From positions 2,480,001-2,544,000 of the forward strand of contig NZ_JABBFY010000001.1 of NCBI RefSeq assembly GCF_012927115.1: a stretch of DNA of 64,000 nucleotides, given 5' to 3'. The notes under the pieces were generated by a model, which searched no databases, had not been told where the DNA came from, and saw nothing but the letters and a program-made list of their open reading frames with translations. This DNA comes from Sphingomonas sp. G-3-2-10. GTDB taxonomy: Bacteria > Pseudomonadota > Alphaproteobacteria > Sphingomonadales > Sphingomonadaceae. Positions within the stretch are counted from its first letter, which is position 1. Each line of letters begins with the position of its first letter. The translations under genes and the position numbers were made by a program. This document shows, piece after piece, positions 34,374-44,928 of the stretch.

Positions 34374-36077
34374 ATGACAATCGAGGGATGGGCGCTGATC
34401 GCGCTCTTCGTCGCGCTGACCTTCGCGATGGCCAAGCCGATAGGCATGTGGCTGTTCGCCTTGTACGAAGGGCGCCGCACGCCGCTGCACAGGGTGCTCG
34501 CGCCCGTCGAACGCGGCTTCTACCGGCTCGCCGGGATCGATCCGGACGCCGAACAGGGCTGGCGCCGCTACGCGCTGCACATGCTGCTGTTCCAGCTGGC
34601 CTTGCTGCTCTTCACCTATGTGGTGCTGCGGCTGCAGGGCGTGTTGCCGATGAACCCGCGCGGGCTGGCCGGGATCGACGCTGCGGGCGCGTTCAATACC
34701 GCGATCAGCTTCACCACCAACACCAACTGGCAATGGTATTCGGGCGAAGTCGCGCTGTCGAACCTCAGCCAGATGCTGGGCCTCGCCATCCATAATTTCC
34801 TGAGCGCGGCGACCGGCATCGCCATCGCCTTCGCCCTGTTCCGCGGCTTCGCTCGCCGCGAGGCCGGGACGGTAGGCAATTTCTGGGCGGATATGACGCG
34901 CGTGACGCTCTATCTGCTGCTGCCGATCTGCATGGTCTATGCAGTGTACCTCATCGCCAGCGGCGTGCCGCAGACCTTCGTGAGTTCGGTCGACGCCACC
35001 ACCCTGGAAGGCGCGCGCCAGACGATCGTGCTCGGCCCGGTCGCTTCGCAGGAAGCGATCAAGATGCTCGGCACCAATGGCGGCGGATTCTTCAACGCCA
35101 ATTCGGCGCATCCGTTCGAAAACCCCTCGGCGATGACCAACCTCGTCCAGATGCTGTCGATCTTCGCGATCGGCGTCGGGCTCACCTGGTGCTTCGGCAA
35201 GGCGGTGGGCAACACCCGCCAGGGCTGGGCCCTTCTGTCGGCGATGATGCTGCTGTTCGTCGCGGGCGTTGGGATCGTCTATTGGCAGGAAGCCGGGGGC
35301 AATCCGGCGCTCCACGCGCTCGGCGTCACCGGCGGCAATATGGAGGGCAAGGAAGTCCGCTTCGGCATCGCCGCCAGCGCGCTCTTCTCGGTAGTCACCA
35401 CAGCGGCGTCGTGTGGCGCGGTCAACGCGATGCACGACAGCTTCACTCCGATCGGCGGCATGATCCCGCTGTTCAACATGCAGCTCGGCGAAGTCGTGGT
35501 CGGCGGCGTCGGCGCGGGAATCTACGGCTTCCTGCTCTTCGCGCTGCTCGCGGTGTTCGTCGCCGGGCTGATGGTCGGGCGCACCCCCGAATATGTCGGC
35601 AAAAAGATCGAAGCGCGCGAGGTCAAGCTGGCGGTCCTCGCCATCGCGATCCTGCCGCTGGTCATCCTCGGCTTCACCGCGATCAGCGCCGTGCTGCCGC
35701 AGGGTCTTGCCGGGCCGCTCAACAAGGGGCCGCACGGGTTCAGCGAGATCCTCTACGCCTATAGCTCGGCGGCGGGGAACAACGGCTCGGCCTTTGCCGG
35801 GCTCACCGCGGGCACCCCCTTCTACAACGGCCTGCTGGGGGTCGCGATGTGGCTGGGGCGCTTCTTCGTGATCGTCCCGGTCCTCGCGATCGCGGGCAGC
35901 CTGGCGGGCAAGCGCTACACGCCGGTCTCGGCGGGCTCCTTCCCCACTACCGGTCCGCTGTGGGTCGGCCTGCTGGTCGGGATCATCCTGATCGTCGGCG
36001 GCCTCACCTTCCTCCCCGGCCTCGCGCTCGGCCCCGTCGCCGATCACCTCGCCATGCTCTCCGGCACGCTTTTCTGA
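34374..36077 (+). CDS. kdpA: Potassium-transporting ATPase subunit KdpA
   Basis: The 567-residue channel-like subunit selects K+ in the high-affinity KdpFABC pump. It has about ten membrane helices and the four selectivity-loop repeats with the core pattern [51 protein letters not shown] and [12 protein letters not shown]. Length is typical of the family. It is followed by kdpB after 11 bases. Confidence 0.97.
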   Translation: MTIEGWALIALFVALTFAMAKPIGMWLFALYEGRRTPLHRVLAPVERGFYRLAGIDPDAEQGWRRYALHMLLFQLALLLFTYVVLRLQGVLPMNPRGLAGIDAAGAFNTAISFTTNTNWQWYSGEVALSNLSQMLGLAIHNFLSAATGIAIAFALFRGFARREAGTVGNFWADMTRVTLYLLLPICMVYAVYLIASGVPQTFVSSVDATTLEGARQTIVLGPVASQEAIKMLGTNGGGFFNANSAHPFENPSAMTNLVQMLSIFAIGVGLTWCFGKAVGNTRQGWALLSAMMLLFVAGVGIVYWQEAGGNPALHALGVTGGNMEGKEVRFGIAASALFSVVTTAASCGAVNAMHDSFTPIGGMIPLFNMQLGEVVVGGVGAGIYGFLLFALLAVFVAGLMVGRTPEYVGKKIEAREVKLAVLAIAILPLVILGFTAISAVLPQGLAGPLNKGPHGFSEILYAYSSAAGNNGSAFAGLTAGTPFYNGLLGVAMWLGRFFVIVPVLAIAGSLAGKRYTPVSAGSFPTTGPLWVGLLVGIILIVGGLTFLPGLALGPVADHLAMLSGTLF

Positions 36078-36088
36078 AGGCTACGCCC

Positions 36089-38119
<2,031 letters not shown>

Positions 38120-38130
38120 GGACGCATTCC

Positions 38131-38694
38131 ATGCTCACCGATCTCAAGACCGCCATCCGCCCCGCCATCGTGATGACCCTGTTGTTCGCCGCGCTGCTCG
38201 GCCTGGCCTATCCCGCCGCGCTCACCGGCATCGGCCAGCTCGCTTTCCCCGCCCAGGCCAATGGCAGCCTGATCCGCGAGGGCGACCGGGTGATCGGCTC
38301 GGCGCTGATCGGCCAGCGCTTCTCGGGCGCGGGCTATTTCCACGGCCGCCCCTCGGCTGCCGGAGCGGAGGGCTATGACGCGTCGGCTTCCGCCGGTTCC
38401 AATCTCGGCCCCACCTCGCAGGCGCTTGCCGATCGCGTGAAGGCCGATCCCGCCAGGATGCCAGGACAATCGGTTCCCGCCGATCTGGTGACCGCCTCCG
38501 CCTCGGGGCTCGATCCCCATATCAGTCCCGAGGCGGCCTTGTCGCAAACCGCTCGTGTCGCTGCCGCGCGCGACATCCCGGTCGAAAGGCTGCGCGCGCT
38601 CGTCGCCGAACAGACCGAAACCCCGCTGTTCGGTTTTCTCGGCGAGCGGCGCGTCAATCTGCTCGCCTTGAACCGGGCGCTCGACCGGCTGTAA
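38131..38694 (+). CDS. kdpC: Potassium-transporting ATPase subunit KdpC
   Basis: The 187-residue protein has one N-terminal membrane helix (IVMTLLFAALLGLAYPAALTG) and the KdpC periplasmic domain with GSALIGQRF, YFHGRPSA, SGSNLGPTS-type sequence (AGSNLGPTSQAL) and SGLDPHISPEAAL. KdpC is needed for assembly and activity of the pump. Its start follows kdpB by 11 bases; kdpE begins 9 bases after its end. Confidence 0.96.
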   Translation: MLTDLKTAIRPAIVMTLLFAALLGLAYPAALTGIGQLAFPAQANGSLIREGDRVIGSALIGQRFSGAGYFHGRPSAAGAEGYDASASAGSNLGPTSQALADRVKADPARMPGQSVPADLVTASASGLDPHISPEAALSQTARVAAARDIPVERLRALVAEQTETPLFGFLGERRVNLLALNRALDRL

Positions 38695-38703
38695 CAGACG
38701 CAG

Positions 38704-39396
38704 GTGCCACGCCCGACCAAGATCCTGATCGTCGAGGACGATACCCATATCCGCCGCCTGCTCCGCGCCGCGCTCCAGCGCGCGGGGCACGGGGTGGTGG
38801 AAGCGGCGACCGCGCGCGAGGGCCTGTCGCTGCTCGACATCGAAAAGCCCGATGCAGTGCTGCTCGATCTGGGCCTGCCCGACCGCGACGGCCTTGAGCT
38901 GATCCAGCTGATCCGGCCCAAGGCAGCCGTCCTCGTCGTCTCGGCACGCGAGGATACCGCGGAGAAGGTCGCCGCGCTCGATCTCGGCGCCGACGATTAT
39001 CTCACCAAGCCGTTCGACACCGAGGAGCTGCTTGCACGGGTCCGGACCGCGCTGCGCCATCGCCTCTCCGGGCAAGGCGAACGCGAACGGCTGGTGGTCG
39101 GCGACATCGAGATCGATCTTGCGCACCGGCGCATCCGCCGCGCGGGCGAGGACGTGCACCTCTCGCCTCGCGAATATGATGTCCTCGCCGAACTGGCGCA
39201 GCGTCCCGATCGCGTGATCAGCCACGCGCATCTGCTCCGCACCGTGTGGGGGCCGGCGCATGAGACCGATGTCGACTATGTCCGCATCGTGGTGCGCAAC
39301 CTGCGGCAGAAGCTGGAACGGGATCCCGCGCGTCCCGCGCTGATCGTCAACGAGCCGGGCGTCGGCTATCGCCTGTATATCGAGCCCAAGGCCTGA
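38704..39396 (+). CDS. kdpE: KDP operon response regulator KdpE
   Basis: The 230-residue OmpR-type regulator has a receiver domain (ILIVEDDTHIRRLL, phospho-acceptor D55 in LLDLGLPDRDG, KPFD) and a C-terminal winged helix (HLSPREYDVLAELAQRPDRVISH, TDVDYVRIVVRNLRQKLE). It activates kdpFABC under K+ limitation. The start is a GTG at 38704. It is the last gene of the kdpFABCE operon, on the opposite strand from kdpD. Confidence 0.95.
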   Translation: MPRPTKILIVEDDTHIRRLLRAALQRAGHGVVEAATAREGLSLLDIEKPDAVLLDLGLPDRDGLELIQLIRPKAAVLVVSAREDTAEKVAALDLGADDYLTKPFDTEELLARVRTALRHRLSGQGERERLVVGDIEIDLAHRRIRRAGEDVHLSPREYDVLAELAQRPDRVISHAHLLRTVWGPAHETDVDYVRIVVRNLRQKLERDPARPALIVNEPGVGYRLYIEPKA

Positions 39397-39421
39397 GGAC
39401 CGTTGCGATCCGGCCGTATCG

Positions 39422-40384
39422 CTAGGCTTCGACGGCCTCGGCGCCTTCCACCGCGAAGGTCACGTCGCGTGCCTCCACCGGGGCGCGGCATTCGGAGCAG
39501 ACCACGATCGCATCCAGTTCATGCCCGCACGGCCGGTGCGTCAGCAGCAGGGGTGGCCCCTCGGGCGAAGCATAATATTTGTCGCCCCACTGCATCAGCA
39601 TCAGCAGCGCGGGGTAATAATCGATCCCCTTTCGCCGCAGCTTGTATTCGAAGCGCGGCGGGTTCTCCTCATATTGCTCCTGCCGGATCACCCCGAAGGC
39701 GGTGAGCCAGTTGAGGCGCTCGGCAAGGATATTGGTCGCGATCGCGGTGTCGCGGCGGATATCGTCGAACTTGGTGATCCCGGTGAAGATCGACCGCATG
39801 ATCAGGCTCGCCCAGCGATCTCCCATCAATTGCGCGGCGGATTCGAACAGCGCCGTCCCTTCACTGCTGTCGCGCTGCTGGCGGCGGCGGCTGTAGAGCG
39901 GCGCCATCCAGCCCACGCCCGGTCCCTCGCACCATTCGACCAAAGTGGCGTCGACATCGCCATGACATTCGCCGCACGCGGGCACCGGCATAAATCGCTT
40001 GCCGCAGACCTTGTGCGTCAGCTCGACGCGCATCTTGCCCGCCCCTTCGCCGCCATCGAGTCCGTCGCCCCACATCACTTCCCAGCGCAACAGCATCAAC
40101 GACGTCCAGTAGAGCGCGCGGCCCTTCTCGATCAGCACATATTCGTCGCGCGGCGGGCTGACGCTATACTGGCGCTTCTCCATCACCTTGGCCGCCACCA
40201 GCCGCTTCAGCCGGTCGCTCAGCAATGCCTTGAGCAAGCCGGTGCGCCGCCGGAACTGGTCGAACCGGCGATCGCCGAGCATGCTGGCCTCGAGGATCAG
40301 CAGCGTCGGCGTATCGCCCACGACCTCCAGCGCGCGCCAGATCGAGCAGGTGCGGATCAGGTTCTGCACGTCAGGAGGGACCAC
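39422..40384 (-). CDS. Regulator with two HxlR-type winged helices and two zinc-ribbon-like tails
   Basis: The 320-residue protein is an internal duplication. Residues about 10-100 and 175-270 are each an HxlR-type winged helix (CSIWRALEVVGDTPTLLILEASMLGDRRFDQF and FESAAQLMGDRWASLIMRSIFTGITKFDDI); each is followed by a short tail with a CxxC pair (PACGECHG and VCSECRA) plus an upstream Cys (KVCGK, RPCGH) that could bind zinc. HxlR proteins normally act as dimers, so this looks like a single-chain dimer. It lies downstream of the epoxide-hydrolase-like gene at the edge of the catabolic cluster and is the obvious candidate for its regulator. Confidence 0.82.
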   Translation of the reverse strand: MVPPDVQNLIRTCSIWRALEVVGDTPTLLILEASMLGDRRFDQFRRRTGLLKALLSDRLKRLVAAKVMEKRQYSVSPPRDEYVLIEKGRALYWTSLMLLRWEVMWGDGLDGGEGAGKMRVELTHKVCGKRFMPVPACGECHGDVDATLVEWCEGPGVGWMAPLYSRRRQQRDSSEGTALFESAAQLMGDRWASLIMRSIFTGITKFDDIRRDTAIATNILAERLNWLTAFGVIRQEQYEENPPRFEYKLRRKGIDYYPALLMLMQWGDKYYASPEGPPLLLTHRPCGHELDAIVVCSECRAPVEARDVTFAVEGAEAVEA

Positions 40385-40431
40385 TCATCGGCCCTTCATA
40401 GCGCGCAGCAATTGCCGGGGAAATCCGTGAC

Positions 40432-40935
40432 TCAATGGTCCCCCGGCGCGACGCCCATTTGGGCAAGCAATTGCGCGCGATCATAATATTCGCGCCACAG
40501 CTTCACCTTGCCGTTCTCGACATGGAGGATGCCCACCACCGGCACCTTGCCGTGATGGCCGTTATAGACGAACTCGTCGGTCCGCTCGATCACCACCACA
40601 TCGCCGACGATGCCGATATTGTGGATGTGCAGCGTGATCGAATCGATCCCCGCGCCCAGCGCCTCGATCCGCGCCGCGATCTGTGCGCGGCCGGTTACCG
40701 GCTCGATCATCATCGAATGCAGCACGCCATCCTCGGCGAACAGGTCGCCCACCTTCTTCCAGTCGCGCACGTTCCACGCGTGGATCATGTCCTCGACGAC
40801 TGCGATGCGGGGGTCCTTGGCCACTTCTCTCTCCTGTGCTGGAATGGCTGCGATTGCTGCGGGCTGCGCGGCGATGCCGGTCTGCGTGGGTGTCACGATC
40901 AGGGCGGCCATCGCCAACAGGGTTCCGATATGCAT
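40432..40935 (-). CDS. Exported limonene-epoxide-hydrolase/SnoaL-like protein
   Basis: The 167-residue protein has a signal peptide followed by an NTF2-like domain (VVEDMIHAWNVRDWKKVGDLFAEDGVLHSM...). The segments VVVIERTDEFVYNG and GKVKLWREYYDRAQL match the limonene-1,2-epoxide hydrolase pattern, where Arg-Asp (ERTD) and an acidic residue in WR-D/E-Y form the catalytic triad; here the last position is Glu. Water addition to an epoxide or an isomerase-like step is therefore possible. The ATG at 40935 follows GAGAGGAA. The HxlR gene is 47 bases downstream on the same strand. Confidence 0.72.
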   Translation of the reverse strand: MHIGTLLAMAALIVTPTQTGIAAQPAAIAAIPAQEREVAKDPRIAVVEDMIHAWNVRDWKKVGDLFAEDGVLHSMMIEPVTGRAQIAARIEALGAGIDSITLHIHNIGIVGDVVVIERTDEFVYNGHHGKVPVVGILHVENGKVKLWREYYDRAQLLAQMGVAPGDH

Positions 40936-40957
40936 TTCGCGTTCCTCTCGCGTACTA

Positions 40958-40973
40958 ACTTGCACAAACAAAC
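40958..40973 (+). promoter_or_regulatory. Shared 16-mer, copy 1 (ACTTGCACAAACAAAC)
   Basis: This copy of the motif ACTTGYAYAAMYRRAC lies in the divergent region between the epoxide-hydrolase-like gene (22 bases away) and the carotenoid-oxygenase gene (48 bases away). Two further copies sit in the other two promoter regions of the cluster. A regulator site is inferred. Confidence 0.5.
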
Positions 40974-41021
40974 CTTCGTTGCTAGCCCGGCAATGAAGAG
41001 TTTTCCGCGAAGGTACATTCG

Positions 41022-42479
41022 ATGAAGGTCGACAAGCTCCCCCCGATCCGCTCGTCGCTCCAGCCGAGCAACCACCCCTATCTCTCGGGCGCCTGGACGC
41101 CGCAGCTGGAGGAAGTGGACGCCGTCGAACTCGACGTGATCGAAGGCGCGATCCCCGCCGACATCGACGGCATCTATCTGCGCAATACCGAGAATCAGGT
41201 GCACCAGCCGCTCGGCCGCCATCACCCGTTCGACGGCGACGGGATGATCCACCAGATCGACTTTCGCGGCGGTCAGGCAAGCTACCGCAACCGCTTCGTC
41301 CGCACCCGCTGCTTCGATGCCGAACAGCGCGCGGGCCAGTCGCTCTGGGGCGGCCTGATGGACGGCCCCGGCGTCTCCACCCGCCCCGGCTTCGGCGCGC
41401 ATGGGCGGCTGAAGGATTCGTCCAGCACCGACATCATCGTCCATGCCGGCAAGGCGATCTCGACCTTCTACCAGTGCGGCGAAGGCTATGTCCTCGATCC
41501 CGAGACGCTCGAACAGACCGGCGTCGCGCCCTGGGTCCCGCTCGACGGAATCTCGGCGCATCCCAAGGTGGACGACCGCACCGGCGAGCTGATGTTCTTC
41601 AACTATTCGAAGCACGCGCCCTACATGCATTACGGCGTGGTCGACCGCGACGGAAAGCTGGTCACCTACACGCCCGTCCCGCTGCCCGGGCCGCGCCTGC
41701 CGCACGACATGTGCTTTTCCGAGAACTGGTCGATCCTCAACGATCTGCCAGTGTTCTGGGATGCGAAGCTGCTCGAACGCGATATCCACGCCGTGCGCAT
41801 GCACGACCTCCCCTCGCGCTTCGGCCTGATCCCGCGCCACGGCGGCGAAGCCGACATCCGCTGGTTCGAAGCGAAGCCGACCTACATCCTCCATTTCCTC
41901 AACGCCTATGAAGATGGCGACGAAGTGGTGATGGACGGCTATTTCCAGGAAGAGCCGATGCCCCAGCCGCTCGCCGAGATGGGCGAGCATGCGCATCTGA
42001 TGGGCTATCTGGACGAGCACAGCTTCCGCCCCAAGCTCCACCGCTGGCGCTTTAACCTCGCCACCGGCGAGACGAGCGAAGCCCATCTCGACGACCGCAT
42101 CCTCGAATTCGGCATGTTCAATCAGGCCTATGCCGGCCGCCCCTATCGCTATGCGTACAGCACGACGACGCGGCCCGGCTGGTTCCTGTTCAACGGCTTC
42201 GTGAAGCACGACCTCGAAACCGGCGAAAGCTGGTCGCTGATGCTCGAGGAAGGCCGCTACGCCAGCGAAGCGCCGTTCGCGCCCAGGGTGGACGCGAAGG
42301 ACGAGGATGACGGCTACCTCGTCAGCTTCATCATCGACGAAAATCGCGGCACCTCGGAATGCGTGCTGATCGACTGCAAGCGCTTCGAGGAAGGCCCGGT
42401 CTGCCGCATCGCCCTGCCGCACAAGATCAGCAGCGGGACGCACTCACACTGGGTGGCGCGGGAGCTGTTGATGGGCTGA
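41022..42479 (+). CDS. Carotenoid-oxygenase-family (lignostilbene-dioxygenase-like) enzyme
   Basis: The 485-residue protein belongs to the RPE65/carotenoid cleavage oxygenase family: a seven-bladed propeller with non-haem iron held by four His, visible as H180 (ISAHPKVD), H228 (LPHDMCF), H291 (ILHFLNAY) and H474 in the final SGTHSHWV. HHPFDGDGMIH near residue 67 is also typical. Enzymes of this family split conjugated double bonds of apocarotenoids or of stilbenes such as lignostilbene, which several sphingomonads metabolise. The genes around it (CoA ligases, thiolases) favour an aromatic substrate over a carotenoid. It is a single-gene unit, convergent with the DUF3237 gene. Confidence 0.88.
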   Translation: MKVDKLPPIRSSLQPSNHPYLSGAWTPQLEEVDAVELDVIEGAIPADIDGIYLRNTENQVHQPLGRHHPFDGDGMIHQIDFRGGQASYRNRFVRTRCFDAEQRAGQSLWGGLMDGPGVSTRPGFGAHGRLKDSSSTDIIVHAGKAISTFYQCGEGYVLDPETLEQTGVAPWVPLDGISAHPKVDDRTGELMFFNYSKHAPYMHYGVVDRDGKLVTYTPVPLPGPRLPHDMCFSENWSILNDLPVFWDAKLLERDIHAVRMHDLPSRFGLIPRHGGEADIRWFEAKPTYILHFLNAYEDGDEVVMDGYFQEEPMPQPLAEMGEHAHLMGYLDEHSFRPKLHRWRFNLATGETSEAHLDDRILEFGMFNQAYAGRPYRYAYSTTTRPGWFLFNGFVKHDLETGESWSLMLEEGRYASEAPFAPRVDAKDEDDGYLVSFIIDENRGTSECVLIDCKRFEEGPVCRIALPHKISSGTHSHWVARELLMG

Positions 42480-42486
42480 CCCCAAA

Positions 42487-42599
42487 AAAGCCCCTCCCCT
42501 TCAGGGGAGGGGTTGGGGTGGGGCAGTCATTGCCTCGCAGAGACTAGCGCGCCGAATATATCCGCCACCCCAAACCCCTCCTCTGAAGAGGAGGGGCTT
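42487..42599. repeat. Nested palindromic element between convergent genes
   Basis: Two hairpins, CCCCTCCCC-TTCA-GGGGAGGGG (42491-42512) and CCCCTCCTC-TGAA-GAGGAGGGG (42575-42596), face each other and are themselves flanked by complementary outer arms (AAGCCCCTCC with GGAGGGGCTT; GGGGTGG with CCACCCC). The whole 113-base unit looks like a paired REP-type element rather than an ordinary terminator, although it sits where one would be expected. Confidence 0.75.
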
Positions 42600-42603
42600 A
42601 AAA

Positions 42604-43152
42604 CTAGAGAACCAAGTACGTCCGGATCACCACCTTGTCCGGCAACCGCGCGCCCACGCACACGAACACATTCTCGTTCAGCCAGCGATGCGCCGCCGCG
42701 CCGGTATCGAACACCGGCGTCGTCCGGAAATAATAGTCCGCCGGCGGCACGATCTCGCCCGCCATCATCTTCTTCATCACCTCGGGCGGCGCGCGGCGGA
42801 TGCCGTTGTTCTTCACCGAGATCACCGATCCGTCATCGGCCTTGAGCCAGTAATGCGCGAACACGCGGGTCAACCCGTCCTCGGGGCGGATGTCCTGCCA
42901 GTCGGCCCCGCCGGACATCACCACGCCCTTCACCTTCTCACCCGAAAAGGTGCCGCCGGTGATCGGGATGATCCGCTTGCGCACGCCGTCGACATTGCCC
43001 AGTTCCTGCGGCGGCCCCAGCGTCACTTCGACCTGAAAGGCGAAGACAAGCCCCGGCTCGGGCAGCGACATCGGGTCCTGCGCCTTCGCAACACCCGCAC
43101 TGCCAACTGCCAGCGTCGCTGCGCCTGCCCCGATCGCTTCGCGCCTGCTCAT
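42604..43152 (-). CDS. Tat-exported DUF3237 protein
   Basis: The 182-residue protein starts with a twin-arginine-like signal (SRREAIGAGAATLAVGSAG) and continues as a DUF3237 domain (PF11578): FAFQVEVTLGPPQELG, RRIIPITGGTF-type sequence, GGADWQDIRPEDGLTRVFAHYWLKADDG, and NENVFVCVGARLPDKVVIRTYLVL. The family is a beta-barrel of unknown activity that often accompanies aromatic or lipid catabolism genes. ATG 43152 has AGGAGAAG upstream and lies 4 bases after the CoA-ligase stop codon, so the two are co-transcribed. Confidence 0.83.
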   Translation of the reverse strand: MSRREAIGAGAATLAVGSAGVAKAQDPMSLPEPGLVFAFQVEVTLGPPQELGNVDGVRKRIIPITGGTFSGEKVKGVVMSGGADWQDIRPEDGLTRVFAHYWLKADDGSVISVKNNGIRRAPPEVMKKMMAGEIVPPADYYFRTTPVFDTGAAAHRWLNENVFVCVGARLPDKVVIRTYLVL

Positions 43153-43156
43153 CACG

Positions 43157-44836
43157 TCACTTCTCCTGCATCGCGGCCAGCACCGCCTCACGCAACTCGC
43201 TGCGCACCACCTTGTTCATCGCATTGCGCGGCAGCGCGTCAAGCACCACCAGCCGCTCGGGCCGCTTGAACACCGCCACGTCGCGCGCGACCAGCCACGC
43301 GCTCACATCATCCAGCGTCGGCACATCGCCCTGCGCCACGACTGCGACGGCCACCCGCTCGCCCAGCACCGGATCGGGGATACCGACCACCGCCGCTTCG
43401 CGCACCGCGGGCATGCCGGTCAGCAGATCGTCCAGCTCCGCCGGCGAGATGTTCACCCCGCCGCGCATGATGATCTCCTTGCTGCGCCCGACGAAGCGAT
43501 AGAAGCGCCCGCCCTCGCCCGCGATCTCGAACAAGTCGCCGGTGCGGAACCAGCCCCGATCGTCGAACGCCGCCGCCGGATCCTCCGCGCGCCAGTAACC
43601 GCTGAACAGGAAGGCCCCGTCCACGCGCAGCTCGCCCGGCACGCCCGGCTCGACGATGTCCGCCTCCGTCGCCGGATCGACCAGCCGCGACCGCATCACC
43701 CGATGCATCAGGCATGGCCACTCGACACCCTCGCCGCCCAGCCGGGGGAAAAACCGCGCGCGTTCCTCGGGGTCCGGCACATCGACATGGTTCGAGAATA
43801 GCGACGCCCCCTCGTTCGATCCGAACATGTTGCACACTTCGACCCCATGCCCCTCGCGCCAGCCCGAAATCAGCCAGGGCGAGAGCGGCGCCGAACCGGA
43901 CCCCACCGCGCGCAGCGACGACAGGTCCGCGTCCGCCAGCATCGCCGGCTGCTTGAGCAACGCGGTCAGCACTGCGGGCGGCGCGATGGTATAGTTCACC
44001 TGCTCCGCCGCGATCTGGCTCAGGAACACGCCAAGATCGAACGGGTGGTGCAGCACCAGCGTCCCCTGAATCGTCAGCCACGGCATCACCAGCCCGCCGA
44101 TCGACCCGATATTCACCAGCGGGAACGGGTTGAGCAGCGTTTCGCCCGCGCGCATGTCCCCGGCTTCGGCGACCAGCTTGCCGTTCAGCACCCAGTGATT
44201 GTGATCGCGCGGCACGCCCTTGGGCCGCGCCTCGGTGCCCGAGGTCCAGCAGATCGTCAGCACTTCGCCCGCCGCGACGGGATGCTGCGCAGCATAAGCC
44301 GCCGCCACCGCCGGATCGGCCTCACCCGCCAGCGCCTTCAGGTCGCGCGCGCCCTCGGCCTCGCCCATCGCCAGCACCGGCACGCCCAGCCGGTGCGCCA
44401 TCGCGACATGATCATGCCCCGCGAACGCCGGCACCGTCACGAACGCCTTCGGCTCCGTCCGCTCGACGATATGTCCCAGCTCATGCTCGCGGTACTGCAT
44501 CACCACCGGGCTCACGATCAGCCCGATCCGCGCCGCCGCCAGGAACAGGATCACCGCATCGACGGTGTTGGGCAGCTGCACCGCGACCACATCGTCCTTG
44601 CCCAGCCCCGCCGCGAGCAACCCCGCCGCCATCCGCCCGACCCGCGCCTCCAGCCCCGCCCAGCTCAGCCGCTCGGGCGCCACGCCGTCCAGCGCCTCGC
44701 GGTTCAGCGGATCGACCAGCGCAAGCGCTTCGCCTCCCGCGGCCACGGCGCGGCGGAACAGCGCGTCCACCGTGATCCCTTCCCACCAGCCGCGCTGTTC
44801 ATAGTCGGCGATGCGCTCCGCGGGCGTCAGGAACAC
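43157..44836 (-). CDS. Class I adenylate-forming acyl/aryl-CoA ligase
   Basis: The 559-residue ATP-dependent ligase activates a carboxylic acid as its CoA thioester. The P-loop is CWTSGTEARPKGVPR, the A5 motif is NMFGSNEG, and the A7-A8 motifs are GWFRTGDLFEI and GRSKEIIMRGGVNISPAELDD; the catalytic Lys of A10 is in PRNAMNKVVR. The start is a GTG at 44836, with GAGGAG 7 bases upstream; the open frame extends further but lacks a good start. It is divergent from the DHDPR-like reductase gene. Which acid it uses is not clear from sequence. Confidence 0.87.
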   Translation of the reverse strand: MFLTPAERIADYEQRGWWEGITVDALFRRAVAAGGEALALVDPLNREALDGVAPERLSWAGLEARVGRMAAGLLAAGLGKDDVVAVQLPNTVDAVILFLAAARIGLIVSPVVMQYREHELGHIVERTEPKAFVTVPAFAGHDHVAMAHRLGVPVLAMGEAEGARDLKALAGEADPAVAAAYAAQHPVAAGEVLTICWTSGTEARPKGVPRDHNHWVLNGKLVAEAGDMRAGETLLNPFPLVNIGSIGGLVMPWLTIQGTLVLHHPFDLGVFLSQIAAEQVNYTIAPPAVLTALLKQPAMLADADLSSLRAVGSGSAPLSPWLISGWREGHGVEVCNMFGSNEGASLFSNHVDVPDPEERARFFPRLGGEGVEWPCLMHRVMRSRLVDPATEADIVEPGVPGELRVDGAFLFSGYWRAEDPAAAFDDRGWFRTGDLFEIAGEGGRFYRFVGRSKEIIMRGGVNISPAELDDLLTGMPAVREAAVVGIPDPVLGERVAVAVVAQGDVPTLDDVSAWLVARDVAVFKRPERLVVLDALPRNAMNKVVRSELREAVLAAMQEK

Positions 44837-44860
44837 TGTGTCTCTCCTCAAATCTTGGTG

Positions 44861-44876
44861 ACTTGCATAAATAGAC
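44861..44876 (+). promoter_or_regulatory. Shared 16-mer, copy 2 (ACTTGCATAAATAGAC)
   Basis: This copy lies between the divergent CoA-ligase gene (24 bases away) and the DHDPR-like gene (52 bases away), almost the same geometry as copy 1. The preceding GTG is shared with copy 3. Confidence 0.5.
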
Positions 44877-44928
44877 TGACACGCTCGCGCAATCGCCCTA
44901 TGCGGGATTCGCAAAGGGGAGGAAGTCG

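Noticed and set aside
40958..40973. Reading the shared 16-mer as a -35 promoter element
   Set aside because: The sequences 16-18 bases downstream of TTGCAC/TTGCAT/TTGTAT (TAGCCC, CGCGCA, AAACAC) do not agree with each other or with a -10 box.
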